Assembly: GCF_000737065.1 (NCBI RefSeq)
Contig: NZ_AQRC01000003.1
Span: 62,001 to 126,000, forward strand
Direction of reading: 5' to 3'
DNA: 64,000 bases
Source of the DNA: Thioclava atlantica
Lineage (GTDB): Bacteria; Pseudomonadota; Alphaproteobacteria; Rhodobacterales; Rhodobacteraceae
Of the stretch, positions 1-8,859 are shown piece by piece. Position numbers and translations under genes: made by a program. The notes under the pieces are model-generated. The model made no database searches and was not told the origin of the DNA. It saw only the letters and a list, made by a program, of their open reading frames with translations. Position 1 is the stretch's first letter. Every line of letters starts with the position of its first letter.

Positions 1-21
1 GGCGGAAAGGACGGGCGTGGA

Positions 22-66
22 GGGGGCGCTGCCCCCGCGCCCCTCGGGCGCCCCCCGGGATATTTC
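22..66. repeat. GC-rich inverted repeat next to an ATATTT motif, downstream of imuB
   Basis: Positions 22-29 (GGGGGCGC) can pair with 48-55 (GCGCCCCC), and a GGGATATTT run follows. It lies just after the imuB stop on the minus strand and could end that transcript. From memory it resembles a short GC-rich intergenic element that recurs in Rhodobacterales genomes. Only one copy is present here, so the repeat status cannot be tested within the window. Confidence 0.35.
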
Positions 67-86
67 CGTCAAGAGGAAGGGGCGGG

Positions 87-1565
87 TCATGCGAAGATCC
101 CCTCGACGAACCAGCCCGGATCCTGCGGAGTGTGGAACATCCAGAGCCGCCAGCCCTGCCCGGTCTCCACCCGCCAGTAATCGCGCACCCCGCGCCGCCA
201 GTTCGGATCGTCGAACCACCATTCGGGCGCGAGGCGCTCGGGCCCCTCGGCGCGTTCGGTGGTCAGGCTCAGGCGGCGCCAGCGGAAGCGGCGGGGCGGA
301 TCGGGACTGTCCGCACTGAGCGGTTCGGGCGCAAAGAGGCGCAGCGGGCGGGGCTGCGGCGGGTGCCAGTTTCCCTCGGGTTCGGAGAAGGCGGCCGGCG
401 CGATCAGGAAGCTGCGTTCGGGGATATGGCTTTCGGCGGGCAGGCAGCGCTGGACATTCTCGAGCCCGATCCGCAACCCGATCCGGGTGATCAGATCGCC
501 CAGCCGGTCGCGGGTTTCGGTGGCCACCGCGCCGATCTGGCGGATGGGGAGCGGCTCGACCTGCGTGGCCTCGAGCCGCATCTGGTCGATCCCGAAACCC
601 GCATCGACATCCTCGAGCCCGCGCGCGAAGAGCGGCGCGATGCGCTGCGGGTCGCGCAGGGGGGCGGCGAGGCGCAGCTCGACCTGCTGGCTGGCCTGAT
701 CGACCCGGCGCAGGGTGAGCGCGAGCACCCGGGCCCCCGCCTCGCGCGCCTTGAGCTTGGCGCAGAGACGCGCGAGCAGGCGCCGCACGCCCTCCATGAC
801 GTCCTCCCGGGCCCCGATCGGCTCGGGCAGCGTGAGCCGCACTCCGTAATGGGGGGGATCGGCGCGCGGGGAGATCTGTTCGGGTGCGGCGCCCAGCGCC
901 TGGTCGAGCCGCGCCATCAGCCCCTTGCCGAAGCGCCGTGCCAGAGGGGCACGCGGCGTCCGGGTCAGGTCCCCGATGTCGCGCAACCCGAGCCGTTGCA
1001 GGCCCGTCACCGTCTCGGGCGGCAGGCGCAGCGCGGCCACGGGCAGAGGCGCGAGCGCGCGCATCCCCGCGCCCGGCGCAGCCCGCCCGGGGGCGAAATG
1101 CGCCAGCGCCCAGGCCGCCCCTCGGGTATCGGCGAGCCCCAGCCGGGCGGTGATCCGGGCGCGGGCGAGCCGGCCCTGCATTTCGCCCAGCATCGCCTCC
1201 TCGCCGCCCCAGAGGTGATCCGAGCCGGTGATGTCGAGCACCAGGCCATCCGCGCCTTCCAGCCCCACCCAGGGGCAATAGCGGGTGGCCCAGCGGCGCA
1301 GGCTCTCCTGGAACCGGGCCTCGCGGGGCGGATCGGCGGGTGCGGTCCGGAGCGCGGGGCAGAAGGCGCGCGCCTCCGACAGTGCCATGCCACAGGCGAG
1401 CCCCTGCCCTTCGGCCGCCGCGTTGAGACAGGAGATGCGGTCGGTATTGCCCTCGCGCCAGATCAGCGCGAAGGGCGCCTCGAGCGGGCATGCGCGCAGA
1501 ACCCGGTCGCTCGCCAACCGGGGAAACCAGATCGACATGATGCGCCGCGATCTCCCGTCGAACAT
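87..1565 (-). CDS. imuB: ImuB-like inactive Y-family polymerase (SOS mutagenesis)
   Basis: A Y-family DNA polymerase relative of 492 residues. The N-terminal block SIWFPRLASDR, the Y-family body and the C-terminal RPLRLF segment followed by a tryptophan-rich tail are typical of ImuB. In the known ImuA-ImuB-DnaE2 cassette, ImuB is a catalytically dead adaptor that links DnaE2 to the beta clamp for error-prone repair. ATG at 1565 is used here; ATG at 1538 (MSIWFP) is an equally good family start. A LexA box lies 28 bp upstream of the first ATG, so SOS control is likely. imuA is not in its usual place upstream, because the next gene is a glycosyltransferase. dnaE2, if clustered, would lie beyond the left edge. 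Confidence 0.88.
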   Translation of the reverse strand: MFDGRSRRIMSIWFPRLASDRVLRACPLEAPFALIWREGNTDRISCLNAAAEGQGLACGMALSEARAFCPALRTAPADPPREARFQESLRRWATRYCPWVGLEGADGLVLDITGSDHLWGGEEAMLGEMQGRLARARITARLGLADTRGAAWALAHFAPGRAAPGAGMRALAPLPVAALRLPPETVTGLQRLGLRDIGDLTRTPRAPLARRFGKGLMARLDQALGAAPEQISPRADPPHYGVRLTLPEPIGAREDVMEGVRRLLARLCAKLKAREAGARVLALTLRRVDQASQQVELRLAAPLRDPQRIAPLFARGLEDVDAGFGIDQMRLEATQVEPLPIRQIGAVATETRDRLGDLITRIGLRIGLENVQRCLPAESHIPERSFLIAPAAFSEPEGNWHPPQPRPLRLFAPEPLSADSPDPPRRFRWRRLSLTTERAEGPERLAPEWWFDDPNWRRGVRDYWRVETGQGWRLWMFHTPQDPGWFVEGIFA

Positions 1566-1593
1566 CTCCAGACCCGTGTCTTCCGACTCAAAT

Positions 1594-1608
1594 GTTCTTA
1601 TTTTGTTC
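1594..1608 (-). promoter_or_regulatory. LexA box (GTTC-N7-GTTC) upstream of imuB
   Basis: GTTC at 1594-1597 and GTTC at 1605-1608 are separated by exactly 7 bases, which is the direct-repeat LexA operator known from Rhodobacter and other Alphaproteobacteria. It sits in the 95-bp gap between imuB and the glycosyltransferase gene, directly upstream of imuB, in a locally AT-rich stretch that probably also holds the promoter. Confidence 0.85.
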
Positions 1609-1660
1609 TTTTTAGGTCTGTCCGCATCCGGAGTCGAGTCATGCGCGGGCCCGGATGGGA

Positions 1661-2887
1661 TCAGCCCTGCGCGGCCGCCTCTTCGACGAAGGAGATCAGG
1701 CGCGGCAGGCAGCGGCTCTTGAGATCATGATGCTCGCAGATGAAAGCCCGGGCGGAGGCCCGCATCGGCGCGAAACTCCCGGGCTCTGCCAGCCCCTCGG
1801 TCAAGGCGCGCGACCAGCCGGGGATGTCGAAGAAATCGACGAGCCGCCCGGTCTGGCCATCGGCGATCACCTCGCGCACCGGGGCGGTATCGGAGGCGAC
1901 GATCGCGCAGCCCGCCGCCATCGCCTCCATCAGCGACCAGCTGAGCACGAAGGGATAGGTCAGATAGGCGTGGACCCGGCTCACATGGAGCAGGTTGACG
2001 TAATCGCCATAGGGGATCCGTCCGAGGAAATGGACGCGGCCGAGATCGAGCCGGTCCGCCACCTCGTCGAGGAATTTCCGTTTCCAGCTTTGCGCGTCCT
2101 TGGGCGGACCGCCATAGCTCTGGCCCTCCTCGCCGACGATGAGCACATGGGCGTCGGGGCGTGCGGCCAGAACGTCGGGCAGCGCGCGCAGGAAGGTATG
2201 ATAGCCGCGATAGGGTTCGAGCGAGCGGTTGACGAAGGTCAGCACCTCGTCGCCCGGCCGGAAGGCGAGCGTGGTGCCGGGCACGGTGAAGCGGGCGCCC
2301 GGGTTCGGCGCGAGCCGTGCGCAGTCAATCCCGTCATGGCAGATGGTGAGCTTGTCGCGCAGCTCGGGCGGGAAGGTCGCGGCCTGGAACTCGGTCGGGG
2401 CGAGCCCCGCATCGGCCTGCACCATCGCCTGGATCAGATGGGCCGAACGCGCGGCGGTCGAGATCCGGCTCTCCAGGCCGGAACGGGCGAATTCCGGGTC
2501 GAAATCGGTGTCGAGCCCGGTCGTGCGATACATCAGCTCGGCATAGACGAGCAGCTTCGCCTCGGGCCAGACCTCGCGCAGAAACAGCGTCTCGCCCCAG
2601 CCGGAATGGCCGAAGATCACGTCGGGCACATACCCGTGACGCTCGCGCAATTGTCGCGCGGCGAAGGCGGCCTTCACGCCCCGCTCGGCGTTTTCGGCGT
2701 AAAGCCGGGTGAGGCGCGAGGAGAGCTTCACCTGCTCGGGTTTGCGATAGCGCACGACGTTCACCGGCGAGGGCCGTTCATTGGTCTCGGCGGTGAGCGC
2801 GAGCACGTCATGACCGCGCGCTGCCAGAGCCGGCGCCAGATGCACGAACTGGCCCGGGAAATTCTGGTGCACGAAGAGGATCTTCAT
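1661..2887 (-). CDS. GT-B fold glycosyltransferase (family 4 type)
   Basis: A 408-residue glycosyltransferase. The N-terminus ([13 protein letters not shown]) is the start of the Glyco_trans_4_3 domain, and the C-terminal half carries the GT-B nucleotide-sugar signature SWSLMEAMAAGCAIVASD. It would move a sugar from an activated donor to an unknown acceptor, probably a surface polysaccharide or glycolipid. Its ATG overlaps the stop codon of the yejF-like gene by 4 bp, so it is the last gene of the peptide-transporter operon and is probably translationally coupled to it. That position is unusual for a glycosyltransferase. Donor and acceptor cannot be read from the sequence. Confidence 0.85.
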   Translation of the reverse strand: MKILFVHQNFPGQFVHLAPALAARGHDVLALTAETNERPSPVNVVRYRKPEQVKLSSRLTRLYAENAERGVKAAFAARQLRERHGYVPDVIFGHSGWGETLFLREVWPEAKLLVYAELMYRTTGLDTDFDPEFARSGLESRISTAARSAHLIQAMVQADAGLAPTEFQAATFPPELRDKLTICHDGIDCARLAPNPGARFTVPGTTLAFRPGDEVLTFVNRSLEPYRGYHTFLRALPDVLAARPDAHVLIVGEEGQSYGGPPKDAQSWKRKFLDEVADRLDLGRVHFLGRIPYGDYVNLLHVSRVHAYLTYPFVLSWSLMEAMAAGCAIVASDTAPVREVIADGQTGRLVDFFDIPGWSRALTEGLAEPGSFAPMRASARAFICEHHDLKSRCLPRLISFVEEAAAQG

Positions 2888-4494
2888 GCGCTTTCGGGCT
2901 CGAGCGCGGTCTTGCCCAGAGCGGCGGCCATGAGCTGGCGCGTATACTCGGTCTGCGGGTTGGCGAAGACATCCTCGGCATTGCCCGCCTCGACCACGTC
3001 GCCGCGCTTCATCACCATGATCTTGTGGCTGAGCGCGCGCACCACCCGCAGGTCATGACTGATGAAGAGATAGGCGAGCCCGTGACGGCGCTGCAGGTTG
3101 CGCAGCAGGTCCACGATCTGCACCTGCACCGTCATGTCGAGCGCCGAGGTGGGTTCGTCGAGCACCACGACCTTGGGCCGCAGGATCATCGCGCGGGCGA
3201 TCGCGATGCGCTGACGCTGGCCGCCCGAGAACTCGTGCGGGTAGCGCTCCATCATCGCCGGATCGAGGCCCGTCTCCTCCATGATCTCGGCCACCATCTC
3301 GCGGCGGTTGCGCCCCGGATCGACGCCGTGAACGGTCAACCCCTCGCCGATGATCTGCTCGACCGTCATGCGCGGCGAGAGCGAGCCGAACGGGTCCTGG
3401 AAGACGATCTGCATGTCGCGGCGCAGCGCGCGCAGGCGCCCCGCATGCCATTTCGAGATATCCTCGTTCTCGTAGACGATCAGGCCTTCGGAGGCGATGA
3501 GCCGCATGATCGCGAGCGCGAGCGTGGTCTTGCCCGACCCGGATTCCCCCACGATGCCGAGCGTCTCGCCCGCGCGCACCGAAAGCGAGGCGTCATTGAC
3601 CGCCTTCACATGGCCGATCGTCTTGCGCAGCAGCCCGCGCTGGATCGGAAACCAGATCTTGAGATGTTCGGTGCGCACCAGTTCGGGCGCGGATGCGGGC
3701 ACCGGATCGGCCATGCCGGTCGGCTCCGCCGCGAGCAGTTTGCGCGTGTAGGGATGCTGGGGATTGGCGAAGATCTCCTCGGTCGGGCCCTGCTCGACGA
3801 TCTCGCCGTTCTGCATCACGCAGACCCGATCCGCGATGCGGCGCACCACGCCGAGGTCATGCGAGATGAACAGCAGGCTCATCCCCATGTCGCGCTTGAG
3901 ATCGGCGAGCAGTTCGAGGATCTGCGCCTGGATCGTCACGTCGAGCGCGGTCGTCGGCTCGTCCGCGATCAGCAGGTCGGGCCCGTTGGCGAGCGCCATC
4001 GCGATCATCACCCGCTGGCGCTGCCCGCCCGAGAGCTGGTGCGGGTAATCCGCCAGACGGCTTTCGGGGTTCTGGATGCCGACCTTCGCGAGCAGCTCGA
4101 TGACGCGCGCGCGCGCCGCCTCGCCGCGCAGGCCCTGATGCAGCGCGAGGCTCTCGGTGATCTGCTTTTCCAGCGTGTGGAGCGGGTTGAGCGAGGTCAT
4201 CGGCTCCTGGAAGATGAAGCTGATATCGTTGCCCCGGACCGCCATCAGCTCGCGCTCGGAGGCGCCGATCATCTCGCGCCCCTCGTAGCGGATCGAGCCC
4301 TGGAGCGTCGCGTTGCCGCCGACCAGCGCCACGGTCGAGAGCGCGGTCACCGACTTCCCCGAGCCGGATTCGCCCACCAGAGCCACCGTCTCGCCGGCCC
4401 CCACGGTGAAGCTCACCCCCTTCACGGCGGGAATCTCACGCCCCTCCTGCCGGAAGGAGACCTTCAGGTTTTCGACCTCGAGAACCGTTTTCAT
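2884..4494 (-). CDS. yejF: Peptide ABC transporter, double ATP-binding protein (YejF-like)
   Basis: A 536-residue protein with two fused nucleotide-binding domains. Each half has a Walker A (GESGSGKS near residue 40; GESGSGKT in the second half), a signature (LSGGQRQR and FSGGQRQR), and a Walker B (ADEPTTALD and LDEPTSALD). Each also has the oligopeptide/dipeptide C-terminal segment ending in HPYTRKLL or TEYTRQLM. This layout is that of YejF and microcin C/oligopeptide importers. It overlaps the permease gene upstream and the glycosyltransferase gene downstream by 4 bp each. It powers import by the complex formed with the two permeases and binding protein encoded upstream. Confidence 0.93.
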   Translation of the reverse strand: MKTVLEVENLKVSFRQEGREIPAVKGVSFTVGAGETVALVGESGSGKSVTALSTVALVGGNATLQGSIRYEGREMIGASERELMAVRGNDISFIFQEPMTSLNPLHTLEKQITESLALHQGLRGEAARARVIELLAKVGIQNPESRLADYPHQLSGGQRQRVMIAMALANGPDLLIADEPTTALDVTIQAQILELLADLKRDMGMSLLFISHDLGVVRRIADRVCVMQNGEIVEQGPTEEIFANPQHPYTRKLLAAEPTGMADPVPASAPELVRTEHLKIWFPIQRGLLRKTIGHVKAVNDASLSVRAGETLGIVGESGSGKTTLALAIMRLIASEGLIVYENEDISKWHAGRLRALRRDMQIVFQDPFGSLSPRMTVEQIIGEGLTVHGVDPGRNRREMVAEIMEETGLDPAMMERYPHEFSGGQRQRIAIARAMILRPKVVVLDEPTSALDMTVQVQIVDLLRNLQRRHGLAYLFISHDLRVVRALSHKIMVMKRGDVVEAGNAEDVFANPQTEYTRQLMAAALGKTALEPESA

Positions 4495-5606
4495 CGGAAC
4501 ACCTTTCGGGGATCGAACGCGTCACGGATGCCCTCGAAGATGAAGACGAGAAGCGAAAGCATGATGGCGAAGGTGAAGAAGGCCGAGAAGGCGAGCCATG
4601 GCGCCTGCAGGTGCTGTTTGCCCTGCAGCGCCAGTTCTCCCAGCGACGGCGCGGAGGATGGCAATCCGTAACCCAGATAATCGAGCGAGGCGAGCGCCCC
4701 GATCGCACCGGTGATGACGAAGGGCAGCATGGTCAGCGTCGCCACCATCGCATTGGGCAGGATGTGGCGGAACATGATCACGCGGTCGGAGACGCCCAGG
4801 GCACGCGCCGCCCGGACATATTCGAAATTGCGCGCGCGCAGGAACTCGGCGCGCACCACGCCCACCAGCGCCGGCCAGCCGAACAGGATCGAGACCATCA
4901 CCAGCAGCCAGAAGCTGCGCCCGAGGATCGCGAAGAGAATGATGATGACGTAGAGCGAGGGCGTGGAGGACCAGATTTCCAGAATCCGCTGGAAGAACAG
5001 ATCCACCTTGCCGCCGAAATAGCCCTGCACCGCGCCCGCCGCGATCCCGATGAGCGAACCGATGCCGGTCACGATCAGTGCGAACAGGACAGAGGTGCGG
5101 AAGCCGTAGATCACCCGGGCGAGCACGTCGCGCGCGGTGTCGTCGGTGCCGAGCCAGTGCTGCGCATCGGGGGACGAAGGGGCGGTGCCCACATCGTTGA
5201 TCGTGTTGTAGCTGTAGGGGATCGGCGGCCAGATCATCCAGCCCTTGTCGATGGCCTCGCCGTCGATCTCTCCCGTCTTCAGCGCGTCCTTCGCCAGCGC
5301 CTGCGGATCGTCGGCATCGAAACAGGTCTCGTTGCCGCCGGTCTCGATGAGGCATTGCACGACCGGGTCGCGATAGATCGCCTCGGTGCGGAAATCGCCG
5401 CCGAAGGCGGTTTCGGGATAGAACTTGTAGATCGGGAAATAGAGCTGCCCGCGATAGCTCACCACGATCGGCTTGTCGTTGGCGAGGAACTCCGCGAACA
5501 GGGCCGCGAGGAAGAGGATGCCGAAGATCACCAGCGACCACAGGGCCCGCCGATTGGCCTTGAAGTTGCGCCAGCGGCGCTGATTGAGAGGGCTCAGCCG
5601 CATCAT
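4491..5606 (-). CDS. yejE: Peptide ABC transporter permease (YejE-like)
   Basis: A 371-residue OppC/DppC-family inner-membrane permease. The N-terminus (RRWRNFKANRRALWSL) matches the OppC_N start, followed by one membrane helix, a large periplasmic segment (about residues 45-150) and a C-terminal BPD_transp_1 domain with the EAA-type loop (RAARALGVSDRVIMFRHILPNA). The long periplasmic insert is typical of YejE rather than DppC. It overlaps both operon neighbours by 4 bp and would pair with the YejB-like permease to form the channel. Confidence 0.93.
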   Translation of the reverse strand: MMRLSPLNQRRWRNFKANRRALWSLVIFGILFLAALFAEFLANDKPIVVSYRGQLYFPIYKFYPETAFGGDFRTEAIYRDPVVQCLIETGGNETCFDADDPQALAKDALKTGEIDGEAIDKGWMIWPPIPYSYNTINDVGTAPSSPDAQHWLGTDDTARDVLARVIYGFRTSVLFALIVTGIGSLIGIAAGAVQGYFGGKVDLFFQRILEIWSSTPSLYVIIILFAILGRSFWLLVMVSILFGWPALVGVVRAEFLRARNFEYVRAARALGVSDRVIMFRHILPNAMVATLTMLPFVITGAIGALASLDYLGYGLPSSAPSLGELALQGKQHLQAPWLAFSAFFTFAIMLSLLVFIFEGIRDAFDPRKVFR

Positions 5607-6760
5607 CCGTCCCTCTTCTCGAAATCGATCCGCGGGTCGACGAAGACATACATCATGTCGGAGATGATATTCACCACGAGCGAGATCAGGCCGAACATGT
5701 AGAGCGTGCCGAAGATCACCGGGTAGTCACGCTCGACCGCCGCCTGGAAACCCAGCAGCCCCAGCCCGTCGAGCGAGAAGATCGTCTCGACGATGATCGA
5801 GGCCCCGAAGAAGATGCCGAGGAACTGCGCCGGGAAGCCCGCGATCACGATCAGCATCGCGTTGCGGAACACGTGCCCGTAAAGCACCTTCTTCTCGGAC
5901 AGGCCCTTGGCGCGGGCGGTCATCACATATTGCTTGTTGATCTCGTCGAGGAAGGAGTTCTTCGTCAGCAACGTCATCGTGGCGAAGCTCGCGATCGTCG
6001 TCGCGGTCACCGGCAGCGCGATGTGCCAGAGGTAATCGAACGCCTTTCCCACCATCGAGAGCTGGTCGAAATTGTCCGATGTCAGGCCCCGGAGCGGGAA
6101 GATCTTCCAGTAGCTGCCGCCCGCGAGGAGCACCATCAGCATCACCGCGAAGAGGAAGCCCGGGATCGCGTAGCCCACGATGATCGCGCCGGAGGTCCAG
6201 GTGTCGAAGGGCGTGCCGTCGCGCACCGCCTTGCGGATGCCCATCGGGATCGAGATGATATAGGCGAGCAGCGTCGACCACAGTCCGAGCGTGATCGAGA
6301 CCGGCATCTTGTCGATCACCAGGTTCACCACGGATTCGTTGCGAAAGAAGCTCTTGCCGAAATCGAAGGTCAGATAGCCCTTCATCATGATCGCAAAGCG
6401 CTGCCAGGCGGGGATCTTCTCCTTGTGACAGGCGGGATTCTTGAGATCGGGCGTGCCGGTGAACCCCGCGTCGCAGGTGATGCGCGCGAAGCCCATCTGC
6501 ACTTCGAGCTGATTGAGCAGCTCGGGCGAGATGCCGCGCGCGCCCTGATAGCCGCTATCCTCGACCGCGCCCTGGTTCTGGCTGCCGGCATCGCCGCCGC
6601 CCGAGATGTTGCGCATCGAATCCGCCTCGCCCTGGACGCGGGCGATGACCTGCTCGATCGGCCCGCCGGGGACGAACTGGGTCAGCGTGAAGTTGATGAT
6701 CATGATCCCCAGAAGCGTGGGGATCACCATCAGCAATCGCCTCAGGATATAGGCGCCCAT
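5603..6760 (-). CDS. yejB: Peptide ABC transporter permease (YejB-like)
   Basis: A 385-residue OppB/DppB-family permease. It starts with the helix GAYILRRLLMVIPTLLGIMI, has a glycine/serine-rich periplasmic insert at about residues 40-100, and ends with the transport domain and EAA loop (ARAKGLSEKKVLYGHVFRNA). The insert is a YejB trait. The start has an upstream AGAGGG and lies 24 bp after the binding-protein gene. It forms the membrane channel with the YejE-like permease. Confidence 0.93.
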   Translation of the reverse strand: MGAYILRRLLMVIPTLLGIMIINFTLTQFVPGGPIEQVIARVQGEADSMRNISGGGDAGSQNQGAVEDSGYQGARGISPELLNQLEVQMGFARITCDAGFTGTPDLKNPACHKEKIPAWQRFAIMMKGYLTFDFGKSFFRNESVVNLVIDKMPVSITLGLWSTLLAYIISIPMGIRKAVRDGTPFDTWTSGAIIVGYAIPGFLFAVMLMVLLAGGSYWKIFPLRGLTSDNFDQLSMVGKAFDYLWHIALPVTATTIASFATMTLLTKNSFLDEINKQYVMTARAKGLSEKKVLYGHVFRNAMLIVIAGFPAQFLGIFFGASIIVETIFSLDGLGLLGFQAAVERDYPVIFGTLYMFGLISLVVNIISDMMYVFVDPRIDFEKRDG

Positions 6761-6784
6761 TCTTGGCCCTCTGCTCGTTATCGC

Positions 6785-8701
6785 TTACGGCTTGAGCGCG
6801 CCGCTAGCTTCCAGTTTCTTGGCCTTCTCGGCGTCATACCACCAGAAATCCAGTTCTCCCAGCGAATAGGGCGGCAGGGTTTTCGGGTGGTCGTACTGAT
6901 CCCAGTAAGCGACGGTGTAGGTCGGCTTGTACCATTGCGGCACCCAGAAACGCAGCGCCCGCAGCGCGCGGTCGAGCGCATGGACGCGCGGCACCAGCTC
7001 CTCATGGGTGCTGGCATGCTCGACCAGCGAGATCAGCTTGTCGATCGCCGGGTTCTTCAACCCCATCGCATTGAACACGTCATCGGTGTTCTTCGAGCCG
7101 AAATACTGCTGAAGATCGGCGCCCGGGATGTAGTCCTGCCCCAGATGGGTGGTGATCATGTCGAAGTCGTGGCTGCGGCGGCGGTTCTCGAACTCGCTGT
7201 CATCGACGCGGTCCATCCGCGCGTCGATCCCGAGCGCCTGCAGGTTCTGGACATAGGGATTGATCACGCGGTCGAAGGTCTGGCTGTCATTGAGGATCGA
7301 GACGCTCAGAACCTCGCCTTTCGCGTTGCGGCGTTTCCCGTCATCCCCGACCTTCCAGCCCGCCTCTTCAAGCAGCTTGGCCGCCTTGCGCATGTTCTTG
7401 CGATCGAGCTGACGCTTGCCCGAGACCGGCTGGATCACCGCCTCGTCGGTCAGGATGCCCTCCGGCAGGTCCTTGGCGAGCGGTTCGAGGATCTTGACCT
7501 CTTCGGGCGTGGGCTTGCCCTTGGCCTGAAGCTCGGAATTCTCCCAGACGCTCTCGACCCGGTCATAGAGCCCGTAGAACAGGGTCTCGTTCGACCATTC
7601 GAAGTTGAACATCAGGTCGAGCGCCTCGCGCACCCGGACATCGTCGAATTTGGGCCGGCGAAGGTTGATCACGAAGGCCTGCCCCGAGGCGATATTGCCG
7701 TTCGGAAGCTCCGCTTTCTGGATCTCTCCGGTCTGCATCGCGGGGAAATCGTAGCCGGTGGCCCAGATGATCGAGCTGGCTTCGTTGCGGAAGGTGTAGG
7801 TGCCGGATTTGAACCCCTCGAAAGCCGACTGGTAATCGCCGAAATACTCGATGCGGATCTTGTCGAAATTCGACCGCCCCTTGTTGATCGGCAGGTCCTT
7901 TCCCCAATAGTCGGGATTGCGCTTCCAGGTGATCGAGCGGTTGTTCTTCACGCTGTCGAACATGTAGGGGCCCGAGCCGATGAAAGGCTCGTCCGAGGTC
8001 TGCGACAGGTCGATCTTGTCTTTCTCGAACTGGGCCTTCGAAAACACCGGCAGAGTCGCTACCGACTGGATCAGGTCGCGGCGCGGATAGTCCGGCAGGA
8101 AGGTGAACTTCACATGGGTCGGGTCGATCACCTCGGCCGATTTCACCTGCTGAGAGATCACCGCGCGGAACGAGCTGAGCCCCTTGTCGCGCAGCTGCTC
8201 GTAGGAGAACACGACATCTTCGGCGGTCAGCGGCGTGCCGTCGGAGAATTTGATGCCGTCACGCAGGGTGAAGATCACCCAATCCTTCGACTTCGGATAT
8301 TCGAGGCTCTTGCACAGCAGGCAGTAGAGCTCGCCCACCGTGTCGGCCGTCCCCTCCATCAGCGATTCCAGCGGCGCGGAAGCAAGCGCCGCGGCGCGCC
8401 CCTGGATCGAATAGGGATTGTAGTTGTCGAACCCGCCCGGCGCCCATTCCGAGATCTCGCCCCCCTTGGGCGCATCGGGATTGACGTAATCGAGATGCGG
8501 GAAATCCGCCGGGTACTTGAGCGAGCCGAGCGTGGCGATGCCGTAGGAGGTAATGGTGTCACCGCTCTGGTCCTGCGCATGGGCCCCGAGCGCAAGCGTG
8601 GTCCAGACGATGCCGCCCAGAAGCAGCGCTCCGAACCCGCGCATCCCGCCCTGCATCCAGCCGGTTCCGGCATCCCCGCTCATCACGCGCATTTCCCGCA
8701 T
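6785..8701 (-). CDS. yejA: Peptide-binding protein of the ABC importer (YejA-like)
   Basis: A 638-residue SBP_bac_5 family periplasmic binding protein. A signal peptide is visible: a hydrophobic core GALLLGGIVW and a likely cleavage after AHA, residue 42 from the first ATG. The mature protein has the family blocks YPADFPHLDYVNPDAPKGG and WAPGGFDNYNPY, characteristic of YejA/microcin C-type binders. Starts at 8701, 8692, 8683, 8656 or 8644 are all possible; 8701 has an AGGGAG 11 bases upstream, while the later ones give a more usual signal-peptide length. It is the first gene of the five-gene operon and sets the ligand, probably oligopeptides. Confidence 0.92.
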   Translation of the reverse strand: MREMRVMSGDAGTGWMQGGMRGFGALLLGGIVWTTLALGAHAQDQSGDTITSYGIATLGSLKYPADFPHLDYVNPDAPKGGEISEWAPGGFDNYNPYSIQGRAAALASAPLESLMEGTADTVGELYCLLCKSLEYPKSKDWVIFTLRDGIKFSDGTPLTAEDVVFSYEQLRDKGLSSFRAVISQQVKSAEVIDPTHVKFTFLPDYPRRDLIQSVATLPVFSKAQFEKDKIDLSQTSDEPFIGSGPYMFDSVKNNRSITWKRNPDYWGKDLPINKGRSNFDKIRIEYFGDYQSAFEGFKSGTYTFRNEASSIIWATGYDFPAMQTGEIQKAELPNGNIASGQAFVINLRRPKFDDVRVREALDLMFNFEWSNETLFYGLYDRVESVWENSELQAKGKPTPEEVKILEPLAKDLPEGILTDEAVIQPVSGKRQLDRKNMRKAAKLLEEAGWKVGDDGKRRNAKGEVLSVSILNDSQTFDRVINPYVQNLQALGIDARMDRVDDSEFENRRRSHDFDMITTHLGQDYIPGADLQQYFGSKNTDDVFNAMGLKNPAIDKLISLVEHASTHEELVPRVHALDRALRALRFWVPQWYKPTYTVAYWDQYDHPKTLPPYSLGELDFWWYDAEKAKKLEASGALKP

Positions 8702-8761
8702 ACTCGGCTACTCCCTGCTCAAAGACCTCCGGCCGCGTCCACCCAAGCTAAAAGCCAAGGG

Positions 8762-8780
8762 CGTAACGGGGCAAGTTACG
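8762..8780. promoter_or_regulatory. Inverted repeat CGTAAC-N7-GTTACG upstream of the yejA-like gene
   Basis: CGTAAC (8762-8767) and GTTACG (8775-8780) form a perfect 6-bp inverted repeat with a 7-bp spacer. It lies 61 bp upstream of the first possible yejA start and is a candidate operator. The regulator is unknown. Confidence 0.35.
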
Positions 8781-8808
8781 AATCTGTAAGGGTGCGGGCC
8801 GGAATGTG

Positions 8809-8837
8809 AAAGGGCCGCTCCTCACGAGCGGCCCTTT
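8809..8837 (-). terminator. Hairpin terminator after the cytochrome c gene
   Basis: A perfect 12-bp stem (AAAGGGCCGCTC, 8809-8820, with its complement at 8826-8837) and a 5-base loop. Read on the minus strand it follows the cytochrome stop codon by about 22 bases and ends in CCCTTT. The T-run is short, so efficiency is uncertain. Confidence 0.75.
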
Positions 8838-8859
8838 GAGCGAGTTCCGGCGTATCGCC

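Noticed and set aside
5873-8809. 978-codon frame on the plus strand
   Set aside because: Antisense to the yejB- and yejA-like genes; composition is typical of a shadow frame, rich in Arg, His and Asp.
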